Positions 23,902 through 33,612 of a DNA stretch of 64,000 nucleotides are shown one piece after another. The stretch's first letter is position 1, and each line of letters opens with the position of its first letter. Location: the NCBI RefSeq assembly GCF_025963695.1, contig NZ_JAOQAH010000047.1, positions 81,396 to 145,395 on the forward strand, given 5' to 3'. This DNA is from Segetibacter sp. GTDB lineage: Bacteria > Bacteroidota > Bacteroidia > Chitinophagales > Chitinophagaceae. The notes beneath the pieces are model-generated. The model did no database searches and was not told the DNA's origin. It was given only the letters and a program-made list of their open reading frames with translations. A program made the position numbers and the translations under genes.

Positions 23902-24600
23902 CTAAGGTTCCAATCCCTTACTTTTCAATAGCTGCTGATATACCTCGCTATAACTACTACCCACCGGGATCTCTTTACCAGCAACTTTCACTTTCGACTT
24001 CCCAAAACTTTCAATTTTATTCGAAGGCACAATATAAGAGCGGTGAATACGAACAAATTCAGGAGTTGGTAATTTCTCCTGAAGGCTTTTTAAGGTCATC
24101 AAAGTAAGAATAGGTTTCGGCTTTAAGTGAATTCTGATATAGTCATCCAATCCCTCAATTAATTCAATCTCCTTTAAATTGATTTTCATTAACTGGTAGT
24201 CAACCTTCACAAATATGGAAGCCATCTGAAGCTCCTGGCTATTTAAAAACTCCAGATATTCACGTGCTTTAAAAACTGCTTTTAAAAAACGATCGTATTC
24301 AAAAGGTTTCAACAAATAGTCTACCGCATCTACATTAAATCCATCGACTGCATACTCGCTATAGGCAGTAGTAAAAACTACCATTGGCTTTTTTACCAGC
24401 GTTTTGTAAAACTGTAATCCGTTTATATCGGGCATTTGTATGTCAAGAAACAACAAGTCAGCTTCGTGTTGCTGCAACCATTCCCTCCCTTCATCGGGAT
24501 TTGTAAAGGTCTTTTCTAAAGATAGAAAAGGAATGCGCGAAGCATACTCGGTTATTAATTGCAGTGCAAGTGGCTCATCATCTATTGCTATACAGCGCAT
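23902..24600 (-). CDS. LytTR-family response regulator
   Basis: 232 residues. Receiver domain at 1-115 with acidic pair at D7/D8, phospho-acceptor D53 (LLFLDIQMPDINGLQF) and K98 region (LKPFEYDRF). LytTR DNA-binding domain at about 130-230 (FVKVDYQLMKINLKEIELIEGLDDYIRIHLKP..TLMTLKSLQEKLPTPEFVRIHRSYIVP). It overlaps its kinase gene by one base (TAATG-type junction), forming the AlgR/LytR-type pair common in Bacteroidota. Target genes are not evident. It is convergent with osmC. Confidence 0.95.
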   Translation of the reverse strand: MRCIAIDDEPLALQLITEYASRIPFLSLEKTFTNPDEGREWLQQHEADLLFLDIQMPDINGLQFYKTLVKKPMVVFTTAYSEYAVDGFNVDAVDYLLKPFEYDRFLKAVFKAREYLEFLNSQELQMASIFVKVDYQLMKINLKEIELIEGLDDYIRIHLKPKPILTLMTLKSLQEKLPTPEFVRIHRSYIVPSNKIESFGKSKVKVAGKEIPVGSSYSEVYQQLLKSKGLEP

Positions 24601-25643
24601 TATTTTTGGAGTATTAGGTGAACGATAAACTGTTTATTTTCTTCATTTACGGTCAGTTGGTGGGTGTCAGGATATAGTAATTCAAGTCTTCGTTTCGTAT
24701 TTTTCAAGCCAATTCCTGTATTATTTTCGTTCCCTTTATCATTTGTGATGATGTCATTTTTAGAAGTAAATAAAATGCTATGAGGTTGGGTTTTTATCTC
24801 AAATAATAATCTCGACATTTCCTTTGTACTTACTCCATATTTAAAAGCGTTCTCCACAAACGGAATTAAAATTAGTGGTGCAATTTGTTTTCCTTCAGTT
24901 TGGCCTTCCACAACGAATTCAATTTTTACTTTGTCCGTCAGCCGCACTTTCTGTAGCTCTATGTAATGTTGTATAAACTGTATCTCTTTGTCAAGCGCAA
25001 CGCTATCGTGCTTTGTCTCACTTAAAACATAACGCATAATAGACGATAGCTTTAAAACTGCATCCGCTGTCGCTTCGCTTTTTACCAGCGCTAAAGAGTA
25101 AATGTTATTAAGCGTGTTGAAAAGAAAATGCGGATTAATCTGGGTCTTAAGGAACGAGAGTTCCGTTGCTAGTTTTTCATTTTCAATTTCCTGTTTTTTA
25201 CGTTCAATACCCAACCATTCCTGTATAACTCTTGAACATGTACTTACGGTAAACACTAAGAAGAAAACCGCAGTAGAAGCTGTAAAAGGGTAAAAATAAG
25301 ACGGACGGCGCCGCTGCATTCTCAACTTAATTCTTTCGGGCATTTCTGCTCGTATAATATCATCTAATAGGCGGTTAATAAAAAGAAAGATGATAAGTAG
25401 TGCGATAATAGTTAGCGAGTACCAAAGCCACTTTTTCTTCGTAAGCAACTGAGGTATCAGCACCATTGTATTGGAATAATAGAAAATCAGCAGGTAAGCA
25501 TCTATGCAGATGAACCGCAGTATCATGGCATCACTAAACTGAAAGTCAGCGTCTCGCGGCCGGGGAGAAAATAAAATCGGAAGCAGAAAGAAACATGCCC
25601 AGGCTGCCACGTGCACTGTTATTGTTAAAAGCCTTTTGTTCAA
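24600..25643 (-). CDS. LytS-type sensor histidine kinase
   Basis: 347 residues. Four hydrophobic helices (about 8-28, 41-64, 73-92, 118-138) are followed by a short coiled coil and the His_kinase domain, with His172 in INPHFLFNTLNNIYSLALV. A HATPase domain follows, with an N-box IPFVENAFKYG and the G-box NTGIGLKNTKRRLELLY. There is no periplasmic sensor domain, so the signal is probably sensed in the membrane. It is the upstream partner of the LytTR regulator with overlapping stop and start. Confidence 0.94.
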   Translation of the reverse strand: MNKRLLTITVHVAAWACFFLLPILFSPRPRDADFQFSDAMILRFICIDAYLLIFYYSNTMVLIPQLLTKKKWLWYSLTIIALLIIFLFINRLLDDIIRAEMPERIKLRMQRRRPSYFYPFTASTAVFFLVFTVSTCSRVIQEWLGIERKKQEIENEKLATELSFLKTQINPHFLFNTLNNIYSLALVKSEATADAVLKLSSIMRYVLSETKHDSVALDKEIQFIQHYIELQKVRLTDKVKIEFVVEGQTEGKQIAPLILIPFVENAFKYGVSTKEMSRLLFEIKTQPHSILFTSKNDIITNDKGNENNTGIGLKNTKRRLELLYPDTHQLTVNEENKQFIVHLILQK

Positions 25644-26015
25644 ATTAGAAGTAGGGTTTTAAAGGTATAATTAGTTGTATAGCAATATCTGCTTTTTTAC
25701 ACAAGTAATAGCTAATAGTAGTATTCTACTTATCAACACGTTACTTGTTATCCCGCAGCTTGACTTGTTCATAGTCGGCCAAATGTTGATACCGTTGATC
25801 TCACACTAACTTACTTTTCCTGGCTCTCGGGGTAGTAGGGTAATAAATAATTTAAAAGTAGGAGGCCCAGGGGTCGGATAAAAAGAATTTGGATTAATGG
25901 CATAGAACAATCGGTAAAGCGTAAACCGGATGTTTACTGCGAAGGAGGAAAATTTTAGTGAGGATTTTTTTAAACTTTAATAAAATTATTGGCAAGTGTA
26001 ATCTTTCTTGCTCTT
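25644..26015. other. Intergenic region upstream of the LytS gene
   Basis: 372 bp without a convincing gene. TAAAGGTA at about 25662-25669 reads TACCTTTA on the minus strand, a plausible -7 box for the kinase gene. No repeat element or RNA structure was recognised in the rest. Confidence 0.5.
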
Positions 26016-26831
26016 TTAATATTGCTCGCCTTCATTCGGAAAGTCATTGTTTTTAACATCAGCAATGTATTGCTTCACTGCGCCTGTTACCTGCTCTGCC
26101 ATATTTAAATAGGTCCTTAAAAATCTCGGCCTAAACTCTGTATTTATTCCTAAAAGGTCATGCATTACGAGAACCTGTCCCCCACAATGCATTCCTGCAC
26201 CTATGCCTATTGTTGGCATAATCAGGCTTTCTGTTACTTCTTTGGCCAATGCTGCAGGTATTTTTTCCAGCACCACTGCAAAACACCCGGCCTCCTGTAA
26301 TATGAGCGCATCGCTTCTAAGTTTGTTTGCTTCGGCTTCTTCTTTTGCCCTTACCACATAAGTGCCGAATTTATGTATGGATTGCGGTGTTAGCCCCAGG
26401 TGACCCATCACCGGAATTCCTGCACTTACAATCCGTTTGATACTGTCAACCACTTCTTCGCCACCTTCAAGCTTTAGCGCATGTGCACCTGTTTCTTTCA
26501 TAATGCGGATAGCAGATGCCAGCGCTACTTCGCTGTTAGATTGGTAAGAGCCAAAAGGTAAATCAACTACTACCAGTGCACGTTCTGTACCCCGGATAAC
26601 CGAGGCAGCATGATAAATCATCTGGTCTAACGTGATAGGCAACGTAGATTCATGACCTGCCATTACATTACTTGCACTGTCACCCACCAATATAACGTCA
26701 ATACCTGCGGCATCAAATAATTTTGCAAACGAAAAATCATAAGCGGTAATCATCGAAATTTTTTCACCGTTTACTTTCAGCCGAAGAAGTGTATTGGTAG
26801 TTACTTTTTTAATTTGCTTATTTACAGACAT
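26016..26831 (-). CDS. panB: 3-methyl-2-oxobutanoate hydroxymethyltransferase
   Basis: Ketopantoate hydroxymethyltransferase, the first committed step of pantothenate/CoA synthesis, using 5,10-methylene-THF. It is a 271-residue TIM barrel. Magnesium ligands are visible as D51 ([12 protein letters not shown]), D90 ([11 protein letters not shown]) and E122 (ALKLEGGEE); the catalytic Glu is E190 in VVLEKIPA. The N-terminal [14 protein letters not shown] and the [19 protein letters not shown] segment are typical. No panC or panD is adjacent. It is probably monocistronic. Confidence 0.96.
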   Translation of the reverse strand: MSVNKQIKKVTTNTLLRLKVNGEKISMITAYDFSFAKLFDAAGIDVILVGDSASNVMAGHESTLPITLDQMIYHAASVIRGTERALVVVDLPFGSYQSNSEVALASAIRIMKETGAHALKLEGGEEVVDSIKRIVSAGIPVMGHLGLTPQSIHKFGTYVVRAKEEAEANKLRSDALILQEAGCFAVVLEKIPAALAKEVTESLIMPTIGIGAGMHCGGQVLVMHDLLGINTEFRPRFLRTYLNMAEQVTGAVKQYIADVKNNDFPNEGEQY

Positions 26832-27012
26832 CTCTTTAATAGAAATTGATGAATAATTTCAAAAATGAGATGGGAGAGGAGTATGGCTCTGCTTTAGAAT
26901 AAAACATGCTCTGATAAAACCCATCAGGAACGTGTGAAATTACAGTTATTTAGTGCAGTTAGTTAATTGTTTATTTCGCAAAAGCAGACCGAAGGGTTGG
27001 CTAAGGTTACTT

Positions 27013-27894
27013 CTATTTTCTTAACTCTGAATATAAATGCTGGATCAGTCCATCTGCCAAACCAATTTTGGGTACAAGTATTTCATCTGCATCGGCCCAC
27101 CTCATTACATTAATAAAAATTTGCAATGCCGGAACAATCACATCTGCCCGGTCTTCTTTGAATTTAAATAGTCGAATACGGTCTTTAACGGAAACGGCAG
27201 AAAATTCTTTATAGTAGTCTTTAAGTAAACTAAGTTCAAGGGGCTTTCCGTCTTTTTTCTTACTAATAGAAAATATCTTGTTTATGTTGCCACCGGTACC
27301 GATAGCTACAATCTTCTTATATCCTTTCGTTTTTTCTTTTATCATTTCCTTCATTTCATTCCACATCTTTTCTTCCACCTGGTTCTTAAGTAAACGGATA
27401 GTGCCGATATTAAAAGATTGTTTGCATACTAATTTTCCGTCTGCAAAAAAAGTAAGCTCAGTACTTCCACCACCTACATCAATATAGAGATAGCTATTAT
27501 TTTCGTCCATACTCTCGGCAACATGGTTCTCATAAATTATCGAAGCTTCAAGATCCCCGCTAATAATTTCAATGTCTATTCCTGTTTCATTCTTAACCCT
27601 GGCAATAATTTCTGAACCATTTTTTGCATCGCGCATTGCGCTGGTAGCGCATGCTGTAAGGTGTTCAACTTCGTACAATTTTAGCAGGTGGCTGTATGCT
27701 TTCATTGCCTCCACTACCATCGTTATTCTATGTTCTGAAATTTCGCCGGTTTCAAATACGTCAAACCCAAGTCGCAATGGTACCCGGATGAGGTTGAGCT
27801 TACAAAATTGCGGCGGATGGCCAATTCCTTCAACGACATCTGTTATTAATAATCTCGCAGCGTTACTTCCTATATCTATAGCGGCTAACCTCAT
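27013..27894 (-). CDS. Ppx/GppA-family phosphatase
   Basis: A 293-residue ASKHA-fold exopolyphosphatase/guanosine pentaphosphatase-like protein. The nucleotide-binding loops are AIDIGSNAARLLI (5-17) and LYIDVGGGSTELTFF (136-150), with a third motif AIGTGGNINKIF. It corresponds to the catalytic core and lacks the C-terminal HD-like domain of longer Ppx proteins. It would hydrolyse polyphosphate or pppGpp; which one cannot be told. It lies between panB and ggt on the same strand, with gaps too long for a tight operon. Confidence 0.92.
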   Translation of the reverse strand: MRLAAIDIGSNAARLLITDVVEGIGHPPQFCKLNLIRVPLRLGFDVFETGEISEHRITMVVEAMKAYSHLLKLYEVEHLTACATSAMRDAKNGSEIIARVKNETGIDIEIISGDLEASIIYENHVAESMDENNSYLYIDVGGGSTELTFFADGKLVCKQSFNIGTIRLLKNQVEEKMWNEMKEMIKEKTKGYKKIVAIGTGGNINKIFSISKKKDGKPLELSLLKDYYKEFSAVSVKDRIRLFKFKEDRADVIVPALQIFINVMRWADADEILVPKIGLADGLIQHLYSELRK

Positions 27895-28290
27895 TGGTAA
27901 TTTGTTTTTATAAAAAAGAGTTTTAGAGAATGTTCAACGATGCAAATATATTACCAGTGAAGTCAGTTGAAAGTTTACAAAAGGAGTGTTTGATACCGGC
28001 ATTAGTTGTGGTAGCATCATCGTTGCGTCGCAATCACTTTTTCAGCAGCTCGTTCCTGAGCTTCAGCCTTTATTAAAACAGAATAACTAATAATTAAAAG
28101 CGGAAGTTCAAAGAAATCGATAGTCAATATGTATTTGTTCTTTCCGTTACAACTTCTTGTAGGAAGAATGTTGGCGAGGACCTCAACAACGGCACTAAAA
28201 AGAAAGCCGGGTTGGCGGGGACGCTGGCAGTAGCGGTAAAATTTCTTACTTATTTCCATTTAATTTATACAATCCTAAAAACTCCAGGTT
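27895..28290. other. Intergenic region with a diverged interspersed element
   Basis: 396 bp between ggt and the ppx-like gene. It holds one diverged interspersed element (28018-28041). An 80-codon minus-strand frame at 28017-28259 begins with unremarkable sequence and runs into the element; it is not convincing as a gene. Confidence 0.5.
28018..28041 (-). repeat. 24-bp interspersed element, diverged type B
   Basis: Reverse strand reads AAAAGTGATTGCGACGCAAC followed by GATG. It shares the TGCGACGCAA core and the ATG end with type B, while its first part resembles the AAAGTGA of type A. Confidence 0.65.
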
Positions 28291-30024
28291 CTAATAACCT
28301 TCTGCGCTGTCATCGCCCCGTTTGTCAGCGGCAGCTTCAAGCTTGCCATTATTTATTTTTATCAATTCTACACGACCTATTGATGTTGCGTATCCAGCTA
28401 CATAATATACCTTAACAGCATATCCCATTTCCTGTAATTCTTGCATCACATTTTTCGGAAAACCTTCTTCTACCTGTATTTCATCCGGAAGCCACTGGTG
28501 ATGGAACTTTGGTTTGTTAACGGCTTCTTCAGCATTCATATTAAAGTCTACCACATTTACAATGGTTTGATAGACTGATGTTGGAATGGTTGTGCCGCCC
28601 GGCGTTCCAACAACCATAAAAGGCTTGCTGCCTTTTAAAACAATTGTAGGTGCCATCGAGCTAAGCATTCTCTTGCCTGGTGCAATTGCATTTGCTTCTC
28701 CACCTATTGCCCCGTACATATTGGGTACGCCAGGTTTTATACTAAAATCATCCATCTCATTATTTAGTATAAAACCTGCACCGGCCACCACGGTTTTGCT
28801 TCCAAAGTTGCCGTTAAGTGTAGTAGTGACAGCCACCAGATTGCCCCATTTATCAGCAACGCTAATGTGAGTGGTCTCAGTACTCTCTGATAGCGGGCCT
28901 CCTTTTATCTCAACACTTTTGCTTGCTTTTGTGCTATCATAATCTGCCATTCTTTTAGCCAGGTAAGCATTGCTTGTAATTGTGCCAAGGGGCACTTTCC
29001 AAAAGTCAGGATCACCTAAATGTGCTGCGCGATCTGCGTAAGCTCTTCTTTCGGCTTCGGTCATTAGTTGCACACTTTTTACCGTTTCAAATCCGTAACT
29101 CGCTAATGGCCGGTTCTCAACCATCTTCAACATCTGCATTAGTAATACTCCGCCACTACTGGGTGGCGGCATGCTAACTATGGTATGGCCTTTATAATTA
29201 AACGCCAATGGTTTTCGCTCTTTTGTCTTATAATTTTTTAAATCATTTAAAGTGATAAGACCTTTTCCTCGTTGCATTTCTGCCACGATCAATCTGGCTG
29301 TTTCCCCTTCATAAAACCCGGCTGCACCTTTATCTCGTATTCTTTTTAGTGTATTTGCCAGTTCTTTTTGAATTAATGTATCCCCTTTCTTCCATCCGCT
29401 TTCTTTTACAAACACGGGTGTTACTGTGTTATATTTTAGAAACGATTCCCTTGCCCTCGTAAATTTCGACGCTTCGGCTTCGGTTAGCGAAAAGCCTTTT
29501 TCTGCAAGGTCAATGGCGGGCTGTATAAGGGTTTTAAACGGAAGCTTTGAATATTTAAGACTTGCAAACAAGCCGCTAACTGTTCCGGGAACGCCGGCAG
29601 CGAGATGACCAAATTGAGAAAGATTTGTTTGTGCAGTTCCTTTTTCATCCAAATACATGTCACGAGTCGCTTTCGCCGGCGCTGTCTCGCGGTAGTCGTA
29701 AGTAAAAGTCTTACCATCTTTTAGCCTCGCCACCAGAAAACCGCCGCCACCAATATTTCCAGCGCCCGGATACACTACTGCAAGTGCCAGCTGTGTTGCT
29801 ATAACGGCGTCAATTGCATTTCCGCCACGTTTTAAAATTTCGGCTCCCACTTTAGCAGCGATAGGATGAGCGCAAACAACCGCGCCGTTCGAAAAAGTTT
29901 GCGTTTTATTGCTTGAAAAGTGATAGGGATCAACTGCTTTTCCGGCACCCACAAATGACTGGGCTGCCACAATATTTGAAAATAACAGGGAAGTGAAAAC
30001 AATGATAAAGTGTCTGAGTTGCAT
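28291..30024 (-). CDS. ggt: Gamma-glutamyltransferase
   Basis: A periplasmic N-terminal-nucleophile hydrolase that cleaves glutathione and other gamma-glutamyl compounds. The chain of about 577 residues begins with a signal peptide (MQLRHFIIVFTSLLFSNIVAAQ) if ATG 30024 is used; the frame opens eight codons earlier at 30048. The autoprocessing site is the TTHISVADKWGNLVAVTTTLN segment, where the first Thr of THISV becomes the small-subunit nucleophile. The large-subunit start AVVCAHPIAAKVGAEILKRGGNAIDAVIA and the SMAPTIVLKGSKPFMVVGTPGG oxyanion region are intact. It diverges from the TonB receptor gene. Confidence 0.95.
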   Translation of the reverse strand: MQLRHFIIVFTSLLFSNIVAAQSFVGAGKAVDPYHFSSNKTQTFSNGAVVCAHPIAAKVGAEILKRGGNAIDAVIATQLALAVVYPGAGNIGGGGFLVARLKDGKTFTYDYRETAPAKATRDMYLDEKGTAQTNLSQFGHLAAGVPGTVSGLFASLKYSKLPFKTLIQPAIDLAEKGFSLTEAEASKFTRARESFLKYNTVTPVFVKESGWKKGDTLIQKELANTLKRIRDKGAAGFYEGETARLIVAEMQRGKGLITLNDLKNYKTKERKPLAFNYKGHTIVSMPPPSSGGVLLMQMLKMVENRPLASYGFETVKSVQLMTEAERRAYADRAAHLGDPDFWKVPLGTITSNAYLAKRMADYDSTKASKSVEIKGGPLSESTETTHISVADKWGNLVAVTTTLNGNFGSKTVVAGAGFILNNEMDDFSIKPGVPNMYGAIGGEANAIAPGKRMLSSMAPTIVLKGSKPFMVVGTPGGTTIPTSVYQTIVNVVDFNMNAEEAVNKPKFHHQWLPDEIQVEEGFPKNVMQELQEMGYAVKVYYVAGYATSIGRVELIKINNGKLEAAADKRGDDSAEGY

Positions 30025-30184
30025 GCAGCAAATTTCTGCCTTTTTCACATCGGAGAATTAAAAATTTATTAATAAAGATTGCTGAAACGCCTAGATACTA
30101 GCTTAGCAGCTTTCCCCCGGGGAACGGGAAATTACTCTTCTTATGCAGCATTTTGCAACATTGAATGCTCCATGTAGTTAGCAA

Positions 30185-30208
30185 GTACAAGAGTGCGACG
30201 CAACAATT
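30185..30208 (+). repeat. 24-bp interspersed element, type B
   Basis: GTACAAG start and GAGTGCGACGCAA core, ending AATT instead of AATG. Lies in the divergent ggt/TonB-receptor spacer. It overlaps the GTG at 30193 that opens the receptor's reading frame early. Confidence 0.8.
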
Positions 30209-30288
30209 GCCGCCATACCATAATAGCTGGTAACATAAAATTCCTAACCTGCTATTATTCCGATAATTTTTTATTAAACAAAACAAGT

Positions 30289-33093
30289 ATGATGAAAATT
30301 TCCTCAATTTTTAGATTTACAACTACAGTTGTATTATTCCTTCTGCTTGCAGCTGGGGTAAATGCGCAGTCGGTAATCATCGGTACAGTTAGGGATGAAA
30401 GTGGTAATCCGCTTAGTGGTGCCTCCGTGTCGCTGCAGGGGACTGCCACAGGAACAACTACAGATAACGGTGGAACGTATACGCTAAAAGTAAAAGGTGG
30501 TACCTACACGGTAAGTGCCAGTTATGTAGGCTTTTCGACTAGCCCCAAAAGAGTTACCGTTGCTGAAGGCGCTACCGCTACATTAGATTTTTCTCTAAAT
30601 AATTCGGGCGTTACAAATGAAGTGGTTGTTCTTGGGTCAAGGGCATTGCCACGTACACAGTTAGAAACGCCGGTGCCGGTGGATGTAATTGATATAAAGA
30701 AAATAGCGCAGGATGCGCCGCAGGTTTATATCAACCAGATATTGAGCTATGTGGCTCCCTCGTTTAATTCCGGAACACAGACTGTTGCAGATGGTTCGGA
30801 TCATATTGATCCTGCTTCTTTGCGCGGCCTGGGGCCAGACCAGGTGTTGGTTTTAATTAATGGTAAAAGGAGGCACAATACCGCCCTCGTAAATATCAAC
30901 GGTACTTTTGGACGCGGTTCTGTTGGAACAGATTTAAACGCAATTCCGGTTGCGGCAATAGACCGGATAGAGATACTTCGTGATGCTGCTTCTGCACAAT
31001 ATGGAAGCGATGCAATTGCAGGCGTGATAAACATTATATTAAAGAGCTCTGTAAACAGGGTTACTTTCTCTACTACTGCCGGCGCAAATGTTACCAGGTT
31101 TTTAGGCAAGTCTATCACTGACGGGCAAACCGTACAGAATGCAATAAACTTCGGTATTCCCTTGGGACAACAGGGCGGGTTCATTAACTTCTCCGGTTCA
31201 TTTGATTATCGCAATTATACCAACAGGGCAGGAGAAAGAACCGGAACTATTTTTAGCAGGTACAATGGCCGTAATGCAGCAGGTGCTATTCAAACAGTTG
31301 ATAGAACAGACTCTTTTTTAACTGCAAACAATAAGACACGGGAAGACTTTAAACAAAGAGTAGGTCAGTCTCGGCTTCGTAGCGGACAGTTTATGTTTAA
31401 TTCAAGTATTCCCATGGATGACCAGGGAACCGAGTTTTACATGTTTGGAGGTTTAGGTTATAGAAATGGTCAAGCTGCTGCCAACTTCCGTTTGCCTAAT
31501 AACACCAACAATATTTTAGCAATTTATCCATTAGGTTTTTTACCTGAGATCCACTCGGATATCTACGACAGAAACCTGTCTTTCGGTATCAGGGGTAAGT
31601 TGAAAGAATGGAACGTTGATTTTAGCAATACTTACGGCCAAAACCAGTTTATTTTTAAAGTAGCCAATACCCTGAATTCAACAATGGGTATAGCTTCACC
31701 AACACGTTTTAATTCGGGAGGACCCGCCTTTACTCAAAACACCACTAACCTTGATTTTTCAAGAAGCTTTGCCGGGTTAAGCGGAATAAACATAGCCTTA
31801 GGTGCAGAGCATCGTTTTGAAAGATACCAGTTAGTGCCAGGCGAGGAAGCATCTTACGCCGATTATGGTAGGTCGAGGCAAGTTGGTGTTGATGCAGCGG
31901 GAAGACCAATACTGGTACCTGATTTAAGAGGATTGGTTGTTACCCGGTTCGGTGGACCGGACAGTTCGGCGTTAACAGGCGGCGCGCAATCTTTTCCGGG
32001 ATTTAGACCAGAAAATGCGGTAAATGCTACACGTAGCGCTATTGCCGCTTATGCTGATGGCGAATTTAATTTTTCGAAAGCATTTTTGATAGATGGTGCG
32101 GCCCGTTTCGAAAACTATAATGATTTTGGTAGTAACGTAAGCGGAAAAATTTCGATGAGGTATAAGGTAAGAGAAAGCTTCGCTATCCGTGGTTCGGTTA
32201 GTACCGGTTTTAGAGCACCTTCTTTGCACCAGCGATATTTCTCAAATACATCTACCTTGTTTGTAGGTGGTATTCCTTACGAGGTGGCTACTTTCCCTAA
32301 CGACAGCCGTGCAGCTAAACTATTGGGAATTCCAGATTTGCGTGCTGAAAAATCGAAAAGCGTCAGTTTAGGTTTTACCGGAAACTTTGGAAAATTTAAG
32401 GTTACTGTGGATGGCTATCTTACCAGAATTAACGACAGGGTTATTTATACAGATTTGTTCCTGGGAAGTAACGCCGCCAATGCTTCAGCTACGGATAGGG
32501 AATTATACAATATTCTTTTGTCTTACAATGCCAACCGTGCCCAGTTTTTTGCAAACGCCATAAACACTGAAACAAAAGGAGTGGACCTGGTAGTATCTTA
32601 TGGAACAAAAATAGGTACAGGAAATTTTCGTGCTGATTTAGCCGGAACCGTTTCTAAGACCATGAGGGTAGGACCAATAAAATCTTCTGAATTATTGAAA
32701 TCTAAAGAAAGTATTTACTTCAGTGAGGCAAGTCGTATTTATCTTGAAAGCTCGGTACCAAGGGTGAAAGCGAACCTGACTTTTACTTACGGCATAAGCA
32801 AATGGAACTTTTTTGTAAGGAACGTTTATTTTGGCGCAGTTGACGAAGCCACTACAGCTGTTCTTTACCAACAGACTTTTGATCCAAAGGTTATCACTGA
32901 GGCTTCTATAGGTTATAAAATCTCAAGGTCAACTCGTATCAGTGTAGGGTCTAATAATATTTTTGATATCTATCCTGAAAGGGTTGCTGATCCCGGTAAC
33001 ACCACTGCAAATCAATTTATATACTCCAGGAGAGCTACACAGTTTGGTTTTAACGGCCGGTATGTGTATGGAAGGTTTGAAATATCGTTGTAA
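30289..33093 (+). CDS. TonB-dependent outer-membrane receptor
   Basis: About 934 residues from ATG 30289. A signal peptide (MMKISSIFRFTTTVVLFLLLAAGVNAQ) is followed by a carboxypeptidase-regulatory-like beta-sandwich (VIIGTVRDESGNPLSGASVSLQ), a plug domain (PRTQLETPVPVDVIDI..LRGLGPDQVLVLINGKRRH..IPVAAIDRIEILRDAASAQYGSDAIAGVINI) and a beta-barrel ending in a terminal aromatic strand (FNGRYVYGRFEISL). The frame opens 32 codons earlier inside an interspersed element, which has no signal-peptide character. No SusD-like gene follows, so it is a stand-alone receptor; substrate unknown. A terminator follows. Confidence 0.95.
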   Translation: MMKISSIFRFTTTVVLFLLLAAGVNAQSVIIGTVRDESGNPLSGASVSLQGTATGTTTDNGGTYTLKVKGGTYTVSASYVGFSTSPKRVTVAEGATATLDFSLNNSGVTNEVVVLGSRALPRTQLETPVPVDVIDIKKIAQDAPQVYINQILSYVAPSFNSGTQTVADGSDHIDPASLRGLGPDQVLVLINGKRRHNTALVNINGTFGRGSVGTDLNAIPVAAIDRIEILRDAASAQYGSDAIAGVINIILKSSVNRVTFSTTAGANVTRFLGKSITDGQTVQNAINFGIPLGQQGGFINFSGSFDYRNYTNRAGERTGTIFSRYNGRNAAGAIQTVDRTDSFLTANNKTREDFKQRVGQSRLRSGQFMFNSSIPMDDQGTEFYMFGGLGYRNGQAAANFRLPNNTNNILAIYPLGFLPEIHSDIYDRNLSFGIRGKLKEWNVDFSNTYGQNQFIFKVANTLNSTMGIASPTRFNSGGPAFTQNTTNLDFSRSFAGLSGINIALGAEHRFERYQLVPGEEASYADYGRSRQVGVDAAGRPILVPDLRGLVVTRFGGPDSSALTGGAQSFPGFRPENAVNATRSAIAAYADGEFNFSKAFLIDGAARFENYNDFGSNVSGKISMRYKVRESFAIRGSVSTGFRAPSLHQRYFSNTSTLFVGGIPYEVATFPNDSRAAKLLGIPDLRAEKSKSVSLGFTGNFGKFKVTVDGYLTRINDRVIYTDLFLGSNAANASATDRELYNILLSYNANRAQFFANAINTETKGVDLVVSYGTKIGTGNFRADLAGTVSKTMRVGPIKSSELLKSKESIYFSEASRIYLESSVPRVKANLTFTYGISKWNFFVRNVYFGAVDEATTAVLYQQTFDPKVITEASIGYKISRSTRISVGSNNIFDIYPERVADPGNTTANQFIYSRRATQFGFNGRYVYGRFEISL

Positions 33094-33116
33094 GAAATCA
33101 GCTTAAAAATTATACA

Positions 33117-33151
33117 AAGTGCTATCGCTTGAAAGCGGTAGCACTTTTTTT
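33117..33151 (+). terminator. Rho-independent terminator after the TonB receptor
   Basis: GTGCTATCGCTT pairs with AAGCGGTAGCAC (one G-T pair) across a GA-containing loop, followed by seven T residues. Confidence 0.88.
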
Positions 33152-33190
33152 AGTCAAGTACCACTTACAAGAAAATTTCTGCCTAAAGCT

Positions 33191-33391
33191 TTATGCTATA
33201 TACAATTCTCCTTCAGCATTTTTGCCAATTTTAGAGAACACCAGTTCTTTTAGATTTTGCAATAATTCATAACTAATCTCTCCCGCGCATTTCTCTAACA
33301 ATTCGTTTTTGGTCAATTCTTCATTACCATCAATAAATTGCGCTAGCTGGCTGTAGTTTAATTCAAGAAAGTCTGAAAATTTGTAAACCAT
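33191..33391 (-). CDS. Small unknown acidic protein
   Basis: 66 residues from ATG 33391 (MVYKFSDFLELNYSQLAQFIDG); the frame is open from 33412. Predicted helical, acidic, without signal peptide or Cys motifs. Codon use and amphipathic pattern (ELTKNELLEKCAGEISYELLQNLKELVFSKIG) look protein-like. No family recognised. It lies between the TonB receptor terminator and priA, facing the receptor gene. Confidence 0.45.
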   Translation of the reverse strand: MVYKFSDFLELNYSQLAQFIDGNEELTKNELLEKCAGEISYELLQNLKELVFSKIGKNAEGELYIA

Positions 33392-33531
33392 AAATAATAG
33401 ATTTAATAACAACAGGCGAAGTTGTTCCAGTCCGTTTCAACAACAATTATACCTTTTTAGGTATCCATCAAACTGGGGCCCTTTTAAGATGTCAGCAAAT
33501 TTTTTTGAGCCGGCCGTACAACATCTTTCAA

Positions 33532-33555
33532 CATCGTTGTGTCACACGCTTGCAC
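33532..33555 (-). repeat. 24-bp interspersed element, diverged type A
   Basis: Reverse strand core GTGTGACACAACGATG, with three substitutions relative to type A in the first half (starts GTGCAAG). Lies between the small unknown gene and the priA stop. Confidence 0.75.
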
Positions 33556-33612
33556 TTGTATAACCGCAATCATCTTTTTTTTAAAGCCGTGAATATCGTC
33601 AGCAATACTTTC

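Noticed and set aside
23790..24107. 105-codon plus-strand frame
   Set aside because: Mostly antisense to the LytTR regulator gene, which has clear domains.
28017..28259. 80-codon minus-strand gene
   Set aside because: It ends within a diverged interspersed element, and its sequence shows no family pattern.
30193..30288. GTG start for the TonB receptor
   Set aside because: The added 32 residues come from an interspersed element and would bury the signal peptide.
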